Source: Aspidapion aeneum
Taxonomy: Eukaryota; Arthropoda; Insecta; Coleoptera; Brentidae
DNA: 64,000 nucleotides
NCBI GenBank assembly: GCA_963576565.1
Contig: OY755038.1
Span: 175,450,907 to 175,514,906, forward strand
Direction: 5' to 3'
A model generated the notes under the pieces. The model was not told the DNA's origin. It saw only the letters and a list, made by a program, of their open reading frames with translations, and searched no databases. Positions 22,836 through 33,404 of this stretch are shown here, piece after piece (position 1 is the first letter of the stretch; every line of letters starts with the position of its first letter). The position numbers and the translations under genes were made by a program.

Positions 22836-25800
22836 TTGTTAGAAAAATTGGATATTCCGACGCGTTCAAATTTCGAAATGAGTCACGCCAATACTAATAC
22901 CGAAATTCCCACTTTTCAGTCACTTTTTCAATTTCTAGAAAAAAGATGTAAAGTTTTGGAATCACTTCCTCAATCAACAGCACCCAAAAAGGTGCCTATC
23001 TATCAAAAATCAAATTCTATGCAAAATCAGTCTGGGCAAAAGCCTACCTATCAAAATTCAAATTCTATGCGAAATCAGTTTGGGCAAAAGCCTACCTATA
23101 AATCATCCAATTCGCCTTTTATAGGACTGGCTGGCACCTCAACTAATTCAAGTACGGGAATAAAATGTTTCCGGTGTAATCAAGGTCACGTGCTTTCGAA
23201 ATGTCAAACATTTCTTGATCTCTCACCTATCGATCGCCTATCTTTCGTCAAGCAGGAAAAATTATGTCTAGCGTGTTTTCATCCCTTGCATGGTGTAGAT
23301 ACGTGCAAATCAAAATATTCATGCAGGACTTGCAATAGTAAAAGGCACCACACTTTAACTCATATCTTAGAAACTAATCAAGAGTCTGGAAGCCAAGATA
23401 CTAGTCCTGTCATTCACACACCACCTGTCAATAATCTTCATGTGTCATTAAATGCCTCAGGACCTTCAGGTACCTTTCTTTTATGCACCGCCATAATAGA
23501 TGTTATGGACGGTTGCGGAAATTTTCAACCTGTAAGGGCACTGCTTGATTCTGGATCACAGACAGGATTCATCAGTGAAAAGTGTATTCAGCGTCTTAAT
23601 CTTCCTAGGCGAAGTTACACCACTGAAATATTCGGATTAAATCAGATGTCTTCTTTTACTTCCAAAGGGCTCGTTCAATGTCACATTAAGCCACAAGGAC
23701 AAGTCACTCCTTTACTTAATTTCGAAGCAATTGTTGTTCCACAACTATGTTCCAATATGCCTACATTCTCTTTGAACGATAATCAGTGGAAACACTTGGA
23801 AAACCTTAAACTTGCCGACCCATCTTATTTCAAATCTAGACCTGTGGACCTAGTTATTGGTTGCGAGCTATTCGCACAGATATTCAAGGAGGGCAGGGTC
23901 CTTGGACAAATAGGGCAACCTTCAGCCCTTGAAACTATCTTTGGTTGGGTCGTCATGGAAAAGGTTGACGAAGTAGGTAGTCTTACGGAACGAACCAGTT
24001 GTTTTTTAACGAGTCATTCACCTCCTTTAGAGGTCATTCTCCCTAGGTTTTGGGAAATCGAATATTTGCCTAAAAAACAAATCTTATCAAAGGAAGAAAA
24101 ACAAGCAGAATCAATTTTTACTGCTAGTGTATTACGGCAACCGAGCGGTAGATTCATGGTAGATCTTCCGTTTAAAGATAAAATAAACCCTGACCTAGGA
24201 AATACTTATCCGCAAGCTTATCGTAGATTTTTACTTCTAGAAAATAGAATAATCAAAAATCCTGATCTGTACACTGCCTATTCAAGTTTCATGCAAGACT
24301 ATATCGATTCTAATCATATGAGTTTAGTTTTATCTAGTCAACCAAAGGTCGACGTATCGTGTTTTTTAGCACATCATTGCGTACTAAAGCCGGAAAGCTT
24401 AAGTACAAAATTAAGGGTAGTCTGGGATTGTTCGGCAGTCACCCCAAAAAATATTAGTCTCAATGACACATTGTTATCTGGACCGAAACTTCAAAAGGAT
24501 ATTGCTTCTTTACTCCTTACGTTTCGTCTTAATCCTATTGCCTACATTGCTGATATCAAACAGATGTTCCGTCAAGTCCTTATCAATCCTTATCACCGTC
24601 CTTATCAAAGGATATTGGGGAGGTTTTCTCCACAGGACCCACTTTCAGTGTGGGAACTTTCTACTGTCACTTTTGGCATGACATGCTCACCTTTTCTAGC
24701 CATGCGTACCTTAAATGAGCTGGCAGAGAGAGAAAAGGAACGTTTTCCTATGGTTAGTACTGTTCTAAAAACGTCAATTTATATCGACGATATCTTGGGA
24801 ACTAGCCCTTCGCTTTCTGAAGCTCTCTCCCTTCAAACAGAACTCAATGATTTGTTGAAGTCGGGAGGATTTGAACTTAAAAAATGGGCAAGCAATTGTC
24901 CTGAGTTATTGGCAACATTGCCAGAGTCCGATCGTCAAATGCCTCTCTCTTTCGACAAGGAGGAACCCCACTTTATCAAAGTTTTAGGACTTCAATGACA
25001 TCCAAAAAACGGCATTTTTTCTTATCAATGCCGAATGAAGGACAAACCCCCAACCAAACGTTCTATTTTATCTATCATAGGGACAATCTTCGATCCCTTA
25101 GGTTTTCTTTGTCCCTTGTTGCTACAAGCAAAATTTATTTTGCAACAGTTGTGGATATCGAAAATAGGCTGGGACGAAGAACCAGATTCTTCTATCATCG
25201 ACTCTTGGAACAAACTTCGTTTTGAATTCCCGCTTCTTTCCAATTTTCAATTACCCCGACAAATCAAACTGTCAAAAACCAATACCTGTCAAATCATCGG
25301 CTTCTGTGACGCTTCAGTTCGAGGCTACGCATGCGTCGTATATTTTCGTGTAGAAGAGGAAAACAATATATCTGTTTCTCTCATATCTGCAAAATCTAGG
25401 GTCGCGCCTACAAAGTCACAAACTTTGGCTAGGCTAGAACTCCTAGGCGCATTTCTTTTAAGCGAATTAATTGACTTCGTTTTATCTAGCTATGAAGGAA
25501 AAATAACTTTTACAAATATCGTTACTTTATGCGATTCGCAAGTCGTATTGCACTGGCTTTCATCCCCTCCTAATCGCTGGCAAACCTTTGTTGGAAATCG
25601 AGTCAGTAGAATCCAAGAAATCATTCCCTCAAACTCGTGGCGCTACATTCCTTCTGCTTTGAATGCAGCCGATATTGCGTCACGAGGGGCCACCCCTTCA
25701 CAGCTCATGTCACATGACATGTGGTGGAACGCACCGTCGTTTTTGTGGTCTCCCGAAAACGAATGGCCCGATTTTCATAAATCAAAAATGCCGATTGATT

Positions 25801-27349
25801 TCGGAGATATTAATCTGGAGGAAAAGCCAAAAGTCTGTTGCAATGCGATAATTGATGTCAACTTCTTAGATCAGCTTCTTATCAAATATTCATCTATATC
25901 AAAAATTCAACGTAACATTTGTTATGTCCTTCGAATAGTTAACCTTTTTCAAAACCATTCCTATCAAAAACCCACTAAGCCGCCGGACCAAAAAGTTATT
26001 TTTGAGAATATTGTTTTTCCTAGCACCGGTGAGATGCAAAGTGCGTTACACCTTCTTATCAAACGCGTTCAAGGTTCTTGTTTTTCTGAGCTTTTTTCCG
26101 CGTTATCTAAGGATAAACCAATATCGAAACCTTCACGAAAACTTTCACCTTTTCTTGATGAAAATAATATCATTAGAGTCGGTGGCAGATTACAAAAATC
26201 TGACCTTTTGTCTTATTCTGCAAAACACCCCGTCTTACTTTCGAGTAACCATCGTTTAACTACTCTTCTTATCGAGTCCGCTCATCGACAATACCTTCAT
26301 CCTGGGTTTAAAACATTACATAATCTGCTTTTACAGCAATTTTGGATATTATCTGCCAGACGGGCAATTCAAAGAACCATATCCAAGTGCTTGCAATGTT
26401 TTAGAATCAACCCTAAACCCTATAGACCGCCCATAATGAGTTCACTTCCCGCTCATCGAATCAATCAACTTAAACCTTTTTCGAGTGTAGCTATCGACTT
26501 TTGTGGACCTTTCTTTGTGATTCCTCATCGTTACCCTGGTTGTAAAGCTTTCAAATCGTATGTCTGTGTGTTTGTCTGTACGGCCACACATTGCGTGCAT
26601 TTGGAATTAACCATGGAACTGTCCACCGAAGGGTTCGTAGATGCATTCCATCGATTCATTTCCAGACGCGGAAGCGTGACGCAATGCTGGTCAGATCAAG
26701 GCAGTAATTTTATAGGGTTTCGTAACCAATTACTTGATTACGCAAGAAGTGCTGCCACCAGACTTTCTATTCGTTGGCATCTGGGACCTCCTCTCAGTTC
26801 ACATTTCAATGGCCTGGCAGAAGCTGGCGTCAAAAGTTTTAAAACTCACTTTGTTCGAGTTGTCGGCGACCAAAAGTTGTCTATCATGGAGATGTCCACC
26901 CTTACCTGTCGCATAGAAGCCGTACTTAATAGTCGCCCGTTATCTCCTGCCTCTTCAGACCCACACGATCTTCAACCTCTTACCCCTGGGCATTTTTTGA
27001 CACTTGAACCCCTTAATTCAGAAATTCCGGAGTCAGATTTGTCCGAGGTTCCCCTAAATCGGCTCTCGAGATGGCAACTAATCCAAAAACTACATAATGA
27101 TTTTTGGAAACGGTATTCTATAGAGTATTTGCATACGCTACAACAGCGACACAAGTGGACTGATTCGTCCCCAAATATCAAATTAAATGATTTGGTTATC
27201 ATAACAAGTGATCACCTTTGAAATGGCCGGTCGGTCGGGTCATCGAACTGCATCCCGGCGGGGACGGTCAGGTGCGTGTTGCGACGATACAAACGGTTAC
27301 CGGTGTTTATAAGCGGCCAGTTGTAAAACTGTGCCTCTTGCCAAATTAG
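22836..27349 (+). pseudogene. pol: Pol region of BEL/Pao element (protease, RT, RNase H, integrase)
   Basis: The zinc knuckle CFRCNQGHVLSKC (about 23167) is followed by the extended Cys/His region usual in Pao. The A17-type protease active site is in LLDSGSQTGFIS (about 23545-23580). RT has IADIKQMFRQVL (about 24550) and the catalytic YIDD (about 24780-24791). RNase H-like features include FCDASVRGYACVVYF and LCDSQVVLHWL. Integrase has an HHCC zinc site (HRQYLHPGFKTLH to CLQC) and the D, D, E catalytic residues in IDFCGPF, WSDQGSNF and FNGLAEAG. The frame is interrupted by TGA at 24996-24998 (again where relatives have tryptophan) and by a small deletion near 27205-27215. After that the C-terminal DUF5641-like segment (WPVGRVIELHPGG) continues in another frame to the stop at 27347-27349. 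All catalytic residues survive. Confidence 0.92.
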
Positions 27350-27575
27350 AAGTAATTTTAATTTTCTACCTTTTACCGGGTATTACAATAGGTTTTTTAT
27401 TTTTTTCTTTGAATTTTTGTTTGTTTGTTTTGCCTTTTTCGGGATTTCGTTATCTCAAAATAAACTTACGATACTTATCTGTTTTCATTCATTTATATTT
27501 ATCGGTCGATCCTTTTTCTTATATCTATATCTGTCCGGTTGAGATTCTAAAATTGTGTGTTTTGGAGGGCAGTTA
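27350..27575 (+). other. Untranslated 3' part of the BEL/Pao element
   Basis: T-rich sequence between the pol stop and the 3' LTR, ending with the probable polypurine tract ttggagggca. The 86-residue frame covering it and part of the LTR is not credible as a gene. Confidence 0.6.
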
Positions 27576-28046
27576 TGTTAGCTCCCGCTAAATTTCGCGG
27601 TTGTTTATTTATTTTTAAAATCACACAATTGTATGAAGGACAGAGCGCATTTCGCGTATTTGGACATGCGCGCCAACAACCAGTGAGATCCTTGTCGACC
27701 GCCTCGAGAAAATGGCGTGTTAATTTTCGTTCTCCAACTATTTCAAATTTCTACACCTGAAAGTGCTCGATTTTGGTGTACTGAAGCATAGAACTAGAAA
27801 CTTCAGCCCTTCAGCTACGTGGTGACATCATTAGATCCATTCAGGGGCCCCTTGGAACGTGGAGAAATTGGCTGCAACTGGTGAATGCCTTTGTTCTGAT
27901 TACCGTTGTGTGACACAAATAATTTTACCTATGGACGTTTGATTATTTCGTAATTTCATATCAATATATTTATGTTTGCTCGCGCTTTCATTAATTAAAT
28001 ATTTACAGTCCATTGCATTTATCGTTTTTCTTACCGCGGGCTAGCA
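27576..28046 (+). repeat. 3' LTR of the BEL/Pao element
   Basis: 471 bp, starting tgttagctcccgctaaattt and ending ccgcgggctagca. The target duplication catac follows immediately. Differences from the 5' LTR include gttgtttat for gttgttgat and taattttacc for taatattacc. Confidence 0.92.
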
Positions 28047-28226
28047 CATACAACAATCAAAAAACATTAGGTTTGTTGTGCTGCAGTTGGGTAAAAATAT
28101 ATTATAAACCTAAAGCATAAACTCGAAATGGTTGTGCATTGGTACTTCATATTATCGTTTGGATTATGTCACAATTGTCAGGTGTTATTTCTTATGTCAA
28201 ACTTTCCTAAGTTAAAAATCGGTTCG

Positions 28227-29259
28227 GCAAATGTTGCTAGGGCTTTAGTTTCTAAGATATTTAAAACGATATTATATTATGACCTTTAAGCTACAAATAA
28301 TTTAAGCAATCGCCTTCTCTTTACACAAAATTTAAAAAATATTGTGTAGCATAGGCTGCACAGGACAAAATATATTAAACTTAGGTATGATTTTTTTTAG
28401 CTCACACATATACTATACTATAGTAGTGTGAGCTATGGTGATCCTAATTTTTTCGAGAAAAAAAAAGTTGCTCCGATTTCAAAAATTTTTATATATCTTT
28501 GCGTTTCAGATGATTTTGAAACTTTTTTGTTGCGACGTCTGTCTGTCTGTCTGTCTGTCTGTATGTCTGTCTGTCTGTCTGTCTGTCTGTATGTCTGTCT
28601 GTAACGACCAACGCGCATAACTCAAAAACCGCTTGGCCGATTTTAATGAAATTCGGTACCTAGGCTGGGTTTTGGGCCGAGATGGTCCCATTTAAATATG
28701 AACAAAATCCACCGAACACAAACCAAATAAAAGGGTGGGGGTAGATTTCAAAAATTAGAGTTTAAGTGAAAATATGTTGTGTGTGATATCAAACGAAAGG
28801 TAATTGAGTCTGGAGTTAAACAAAATACATTTTAATTTATTTAAAAAAAAGGGTGGGGGTATATTTCAAAAATTAGAGTTTAAGTGAAAATATGGCGTGT
28901 GTGATATCAAACGAAAGGTAATTGAGTCTGGAGTTAAACAAAATACATTTTAATTTATTTAAAAAAAAGGGTGGGGGTAGATTTAAAAAATTAGAGTTTA
29001 AGTCAAAACATGGCTTGTGTGGAATCAAACAAAAGGTAATTTAGTCTGGAGTTGAATAAAATATATTTTAGTTTTTAGTTATATTAGCTCACACGTACAC
29101 TATAACTATAGTACCTAGTGTGAGCTTAGGGGCCCATATATTGGCAGAGTATTTACTTTTTAATCCAAACATGCTCTCTCCCGAAAGCGACTGTAACTAG
29201 TCTCTGGATCCTAAGCTAACATGATTAAGATAATAAACATATGTAACTAATCTACGTTT
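28227..29259 (+). repeat. Triplicated segment, copy A (split by an insertion)
   Basis: The left part, 28227-28398 (gcaaatgttgctagggcttt through taggtatgatttttttt), and the right part, 29152-29259 (tactttttaatccaaacatg through taatctacgttt), together equal the uninterrupted copies B and C. The intervening 28399-29151 is the hairpin-ended element. The right part runs directly into a (GGTTC)n array. Confidence 0.85.
28399..29151 (+). mobile_element. Hairpin-ended (CTGT)n element, copy H1
   Basis: The 5' end is a hairpin, agctcacac...gtgtgagct. Next come atggtgatcctaattttttc and a T-rich stretch, then a (CTGT)n microsatellite (about 28541-28603) and a conserved block with actcaaaaaccgcttggccg. 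Three tandem units of about 118 bp (from about 28731, 28850 and 28968) each begin agggtgggggta. The 3' end is a second hairpin, tagctcacac...gtgtgagctt, plus a tail cccatatattggcagagta. There is no coding sequence. The insertion splits a T-run in copy A. The layout (subterminal repeats, internal microsatellite, 3' hairpin, insertion in T-rich sites) resembles non-autonomous Helentron/DINE-type elements, but I regard that as inference. Confidence 0.8.
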
Positions 29260-29260
29260 C

Positions 29261-29320
29261 GGTTCGGTTCGGTTCGGTTCGGTTCGGTTCGGTTCGGTTC
29301 GGTTCGGTTCGGTTCGGTTC
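29261..29320 (+). repeat. (GGTTC)12 microsatellite
   Basis: Twelve perfect copies of ggttc between triplicated copies A and B. It is not the insect telomere unit TTAGG. Confidence 0.95.
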
Positions 29321-29323
29321 ATG

Positions 29324-29650
29324 AACGAAATTGACGTTTACAGTGACTGACGAGAACACTATTTACCTGGCAAGTTCATTTTTACTGCAAATGTTGCCAG
29401 GGCTTTAGTTTCTAAGATATTTAGAACGATATTATATTATGACCTTTAAATTACAAATAATTTAAGCAATCGCCTTCTCTCTACACAAAATTTAAAAAAT
29501 ATTGTTTAGCATAGGCTGCACAGGAAAAAATAGATTAAACTTAGGATGATTTTTTTTTACTTTTTAATCTAAACATGCTCCCTCCCGAAAGCGACTGTCA
29601 CTAGTCTCTGGATCCTAAGCTAACTAAAGCTTAAGATATTAAACATATGT
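29324..29650 (+). repeat. Triplicated segment, copy B
   Basis: It starts aacgaaattgacgtttacag and matches copy C through cttaagatattaaacatatg. It stops where the LINE tail has been inserted. The segment has no open frame of its own on either strand. Confidence 0.85.
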
Positions 29651-29655
29651 ATTAT

Positions 29656-29743
29656 TTCGCCACACTGAAGCCTGGTGGTTTGAGATTTGTAATTTATTTT
29701 TTCAAATTAATAAAAGTCGTTTTTATTTATTTATTTATTTATA
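29656..29743 (+). mobile_element. 5'-truncated LINE tail, second copy
   Basis: ttcgccacactgaagcc...aataaaagtcgtttttattt matches the 3' tail of the LINE at 18361-18449 almost base for base, including the (TTTA)n end. Only about 90 bp were copied, typical of extreme 5' truncation in target-primed reverse transcription. Confidence 0.88.
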
Positions 29744-30735
29744 AATTAAATCGACCTATATTGGTGTTTTTTAAAATTTTTAGTTGTTCTCGGCACTATA
29801 GTATTTTGAATAAAATCAACATATATAATCTCCAGTTTATCACAAGAGTACAATTAAAATTGATAATTTTTTAAATATTCAAAAAACTCTATAATTTCAG
29901 ACATTTTTTAATAACTTACAACTTTTAATTTTCAAGCACCAAAGTTATCGAAATGCGATTACGACATAGCTATTAGGATGTTTTTGGTCAGCACATCCAT
30001 TACTACAACCGTAGTTATCGTTATTCTGGGTCGACGCAGTAGCGACCTGTCATACCGTTATGTTTGCTAACTATAACGGACGTGACTATTAACGGAGATT
30101 GCTTTGTAAGTCACGCAGCAGGAAGGAAGAGCTGTAGGAAGGGCTGTAGGGATGGAATTACCTGCGTGACATTGATCGGAAAGAAAGGGTGAAAGTTATG
30201 TTATAAGGAAATCTACAACTGCTTATTTCTAGGGCACTTACCTAGTCGATTTAGTTGCTGCTTCTCTGCAGGGCCCTGTTCACAACATCACCATTATCAA
30301 GTTGATTGTAGGTAGCCCTATTTGGTTATTTGGTCAAGTTTAAAACACCGGAAAAAATGTCACTTTTGTTGAAAGTAAAAAAGAACAGGAAATTATGTTT
30401 TCTTTTTAAGAAAGCAGAAATTTTGAAAATCTCATGATTCTGCGCATTGCATTGAATGTGCCCAAATATATTTAGAAAGTTGCAGGTAAGAAGGAAATGC
30501 GCGGGAGGGAATTAAAAATAGGAAAAAAATTAAAATTAAAGGGAAATGCTTGTGCGTAAACAAGTTATGATATTGATATTTGCAATAAATAACAAGATGA
30601 ATGTGTTCCAAATTTATATGTTTTTTATGTTTTGGAGAGCTACGATTATTTTTATAATTGTTTTTGCAAGTTTAGAATTATTATTTTTGTCGACAAAAAC
30701 TTGTTTTTATTAACGGCAAATATAACCACAACTAT
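29744..30735. other. Non-coding spacer between copies B and C
   Basis: About 1 kb of AT-rich sequence without a supported gene. A short GC-richer patch around 30020-30190 has no recognisable features. Confidence 0.4.
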
Positions 30736-31079
30736 AACGAAATTGACGTTTACAGTGACTGACGAGAACATTATTTACTTGGCAAGTTCATTTTTACTGC
30801 AAATGTTGCCAGGGCTTTAGTTTCTGAGATATTTACAACGATATTATATTATGACCTTTAAACTACAAATAATTTAAGCAATCGCCTTCTCTCTACACAA
30901 AATTAAAAAATATTGTGTAGCATAGGCTGCACAGGAAAAAATATATTAAACTTAGGTATGATTTTTTTTTTACTTTTTAATATAAACATGCTCCCTCCCC
31001 AAAGCGACTGTCACTAGTCTCTGGATCCTAAGCTAACTAAAGCCTAAGATATTAAACATATGTAACTAATCTACGTTTC
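30736..31079 (+). repeat. Triplicated segment, copy C
   Basis: It runs from aacgaaattgacgtttacag to taatctacgttt and is the most complete copy. Its right end overlaps the last nine or so codons and the stop of the minus-strand reading frame at 31052-31719. In copies A and B no related coding sequence follows. Confidence 0.85.
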
Positions 31080-31719
31080 TTGTTAATAGTTCTTGCACCA
31101 GTACAACTCAAATTTGTTCTTGCGTTGTTCATTACACAATTATGTTGGATTGGTTGTCTAATAATACTAAGTTCTCTCGATTTTACTCCGTGGACTAAAA
31201 CTGGTGATGAGGTGAAATGATGCTTGCAAGTAGTAGTAACTGATGGTAAGGGTGGCGAGGGTCTGCCAGCCATGAGATAATGGCGAGTAATATTGTTATT
31301 GTTTAGTTCAGATAGTTGGGTGACATCAGTCATTGGGCCATCCCACGGCTCTGACTGAAAGCGCCTTTGAGGTAGCTGCCTTCGTATGGGAGATAACGTG
31401 GGTATATTAACAGCTGATTGTCGGGGATGGTAGTTTCTTCTTTGTGAGAAAATTCTAGTTTCTATATCGGGAAACTTTAGATTTACTTGCGAATTTTCTT
31501 CATTTGATTCTGCTACAAAATCATAACCTACTTTGTTTGAAACGACTGGAACAATCGGTGAAAACAAATGTTCCAATTTTGCTTTAAATGTTCTGCGGAA
31601 ACCAGGAGATTCTTGATCAATATTTCCTCCTGGTACTCCAAGTTGCTGAGTTCGGGTGCGTCTTTCGTACTCTTGCAGTTCATTTAATCTTGCTATAATG
31701 GTCTTAAGACTGCCACGAT
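31052..31719 (-). CDS. Unidentified membrane protein, C-terminal exon
   Basis: Minus-strand open frame of about 222 codons ending with a TAA at 31052-31054. A splice acceptor, gtattttag before ATCGTGG, lies at 31720-31722, and using it keeps phase 1 with the donor of the upstream exon. The product is basic and rich in Pro, Arg, Ser and Asn (for example SPIRRQLPQRRFQSEP), with no predicted fold I recognise. It would be the region after the membrane segment encoded by the upstream exon, possibly a cytoplasmic tail. Its last residues, about KKRRLVTYV, lie in the repeated segment C, so the stop codon is repeat-derived or the repeat came from this gene. The longer open frame to 31771 includes what I take to be intron. 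Confidence 0.5.
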
Positions 31720-32073
31720 CTAAAATACATGAATTATACAGGGCCTGAATAGAGATGGACATCATGGACATTTATATTCAGGGCACTAGATCGTTAAATG
31801 TTCATACATATACACACGATATTGTAAGAATATAAAATAAAATATTTTGTGCTATCTGGAAAACAAATCCGAGCATATACTAACAAACTTTAAAGAGGTA
31901 CAGAAATTCGGAAAACAAACTGCTAAAGCAACAATTGTAACAACAAATGACAACAAAAGTGATAAAAACCAACTAGAAAATTATTTTTTCAATTTTATTT
32001 CAGTTGTGTAAAGGCGGATATTATTTTAAACTATATTTTATTTTCGATGTTTTATAAACTCAGCATTACTTAC
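31720..32073 (-). other. Predicted GT-AG intron, 354 bp
   Basis: Donor GTAAGT (complement at 32068-32073) and acceptor TTTTAG (complement at 31720-31725) join two open frames in phase. It is AT-rich and has stop codons in the relevant frame. Confidence 0.5.
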
Positions 32074-32347
32074 TTCGTTGATTTTTCTGTTTATTAGAAT
32101 AAATCATATACAAGGTAATAATAACGCCAACAATTATGACAACCCCAACAACAATCAATATTTCATTAGTGTGCTGATGATGCGGTGGAGGTGGTTTTCG
32201 TCGTGAATCGCATGGTTTAGGAGGTCTATTATTTGGTCCGGGTTTATCAAAATGTCTTTGAATAAAAAGTTGTTTTAAATTCCTGTCTGAGTTATTACCA
32301 TCTCCTTTTTTAGGCTTTGTATCGCATGGCGGTAACATATTTTGTTG
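32074..32347 (-). CDS. Unidentified membrane protein, exon with transmembrane segment
   Basis: The exon is bounded by a good acceptor (tttctcttttag before CAACAAAATATG, start at 32347) and a strong donor (GTAAGT after 32074). It encodes about 91 codons in phase 0. The N-terminal half is polar and Lys/Asn/Pro-rich with a proline-histidine run (RRKPPPPHHQH). It is followed by a clear membrane segment, ILIVVGVVIIVGVIITLYMI, and a short basic stretch, as expected of a type I single-pass protein. An in-frame ATG at 32338 is possible, but the acceptor suggests that earlier exons (perhaps a signal peptide) lie further upstream on the minus strand, possibly beyond the giant insertion that starts at 33405. 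Function unknown. Confidence 0.5.
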
Positions 32348-32469
32348 CTAAAAGAGAAAAATGTAATGTTGTGTGCCATTATGTAAAGGAATGTACAAAA
32401 TAGGGAGAAAACAAAAAATATCTTGAATTTTTGACACTTACATTGCATGTATTCAACCGATTTTACACA

Positions 32470-32850
32470 ACAAACTGCGCTTTAAGCAAAGGTATTTTGT
32501 TATCCGCCCTCTTAAATTCTATGACGGCGGACAGAATTAAACTTGACCCTTTAAAAAAGCTCGTTAATTCTTAAATTTTAACAAGCTTTTAGAATTTTTT
32601 TAAGGTCATAGAAAAGTCCTATTTTTGCCAACAGTCAATCAAACCAAGCACGAATTATTGAAATCGGTTCAGTGGTTCCCAAAATAATATTTGTCTTAAT
32701 AAAATACATGATTTTGGTTAAATAAGAAGAAAGTTGCCCTATTCCAAGCCCATCCAGATGCTGTCTGGATTAATATTAAAAATATCTCCAGAGGTTTTCA
32801 AAATACCGGGCAAAAACTAAAAATTGTCTTTTTGAAAAAATTTAAATATC
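32470..32850 (+). repeat. Diverged copy of the foldback family near 57 kb
   Basis: Words such as tatccgccctcttaaattct, acggcggacagaattaaact, aaagctcgttaattctt and gaaatcggttcagtggttcc occur in the same order as at 57168-57345. No gene is visible here; the 61-residue minus-strand frame at 32885-33070 lies beyond it and has no features. Confidence 0.5.
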
Positions 32851-33112
32851 TTCACCATCGTAAAACCAATCTTATAAAATGTTGTTATTTTCTATTAGCG
32901 ACCATAACCAATCGATTTTTTCTAGGCTTTCTAGTTTTTTTGGAATAGCCAACTTTGTTATTTCTGATTCCCGCCATATGGGATTTATACATTATTAAAT
33001 AGAGCATTTGGATCACGGATAATTCGATTTTATTAAAAAACAGTATTTCGTTTAGTTGTCTGTGAAACAAATATAGTGATTTTATTTTTTGCCATAACTA
33101 CATAAGTAATTA

Positions 33113-33196
33113 CAGTGGCGCACCCAAAAATATGTCTTGGGGGTGGCCGATAGTTATGGAGGGGAGCAAGACCCCATGATAACGTATTTTATGCTA
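33113..33196 (+). mobile_element. Truncated hAT-type MITE (second subfamily)
   Basis: It begins cagtggcgcacccaaaaata, matching the inverse of the 19561-19719 element, and continues through gaccccatgataacgtattt. The other terminus is absent; repeat R follows directly. Confidence 0.6.
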
Positions 33197-33400
33197 CTAT
33201 ATTTTTACCTTTCTAATCCGCGTACCGATGGCTAGAGAAGGTATTAGTTTCGACGAAAACATTTTTTTTGAGATAACGCCGAAAATGTGTTATTTGGGTG
33301 TATTTTGACCTATCTTAGCAATATTGTCGTGATGTCTCTCTGTGTGTGTGTAGGTGTGTGTGTATGTGTATACTTTTACGAGCTGATAAGATTAAAGTTC
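33197..33400 (+). repeat. Dispersed repeat R, 5' half (left flank of the giant element)
   Basis: Contains taatccgcgtaccgatggct, gacctatcttagcaatattg, a (TGTG)n tract and acgagctgataagattaaag. The family continues on the far side of the giant element at 53226, and an uninterrupted, diverged copy lies at 41270-41706 on the minus strand. Confidence 0.7.
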
Positions 33401-33404
33401 ATTA

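Larger units (their letters stand above)
21237..28046 (+). mobile_element. BEL/Pao LTR retrotransposon, full length, inactive
   Basis: The element is 6810 bp with two 471-bp LTRs beginning tgttagctcc and ending in ca, flanked by a perfect 5-bp target duplication, catac (21232-21236 and 28047-28051), as usual for BEL/Pao. Between the LTRs is a single gag-pol reading frame with zinc knuckle, A17-type aspartic protease, reverse transcriptase with YIDD, RNase H and integrase in the normal order. A purine-rich stretch, ttggagggca, precedes the 3' LTR at about 27562-27571. LTRs differ at about ten positions by eye, so insertion was not extremely recent. Coding is broken at four sites, described in the gag and pol entries. 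I could not place a primer-binding site with confidence. There is no env frame between pol and the 3' LTR. Confidence 0.93.

Noticed and set aside
29261..29320. Interstitial telomere repeat
   Set aside because: The unit is GGTTC, not the insect telomere unit TTAGG.
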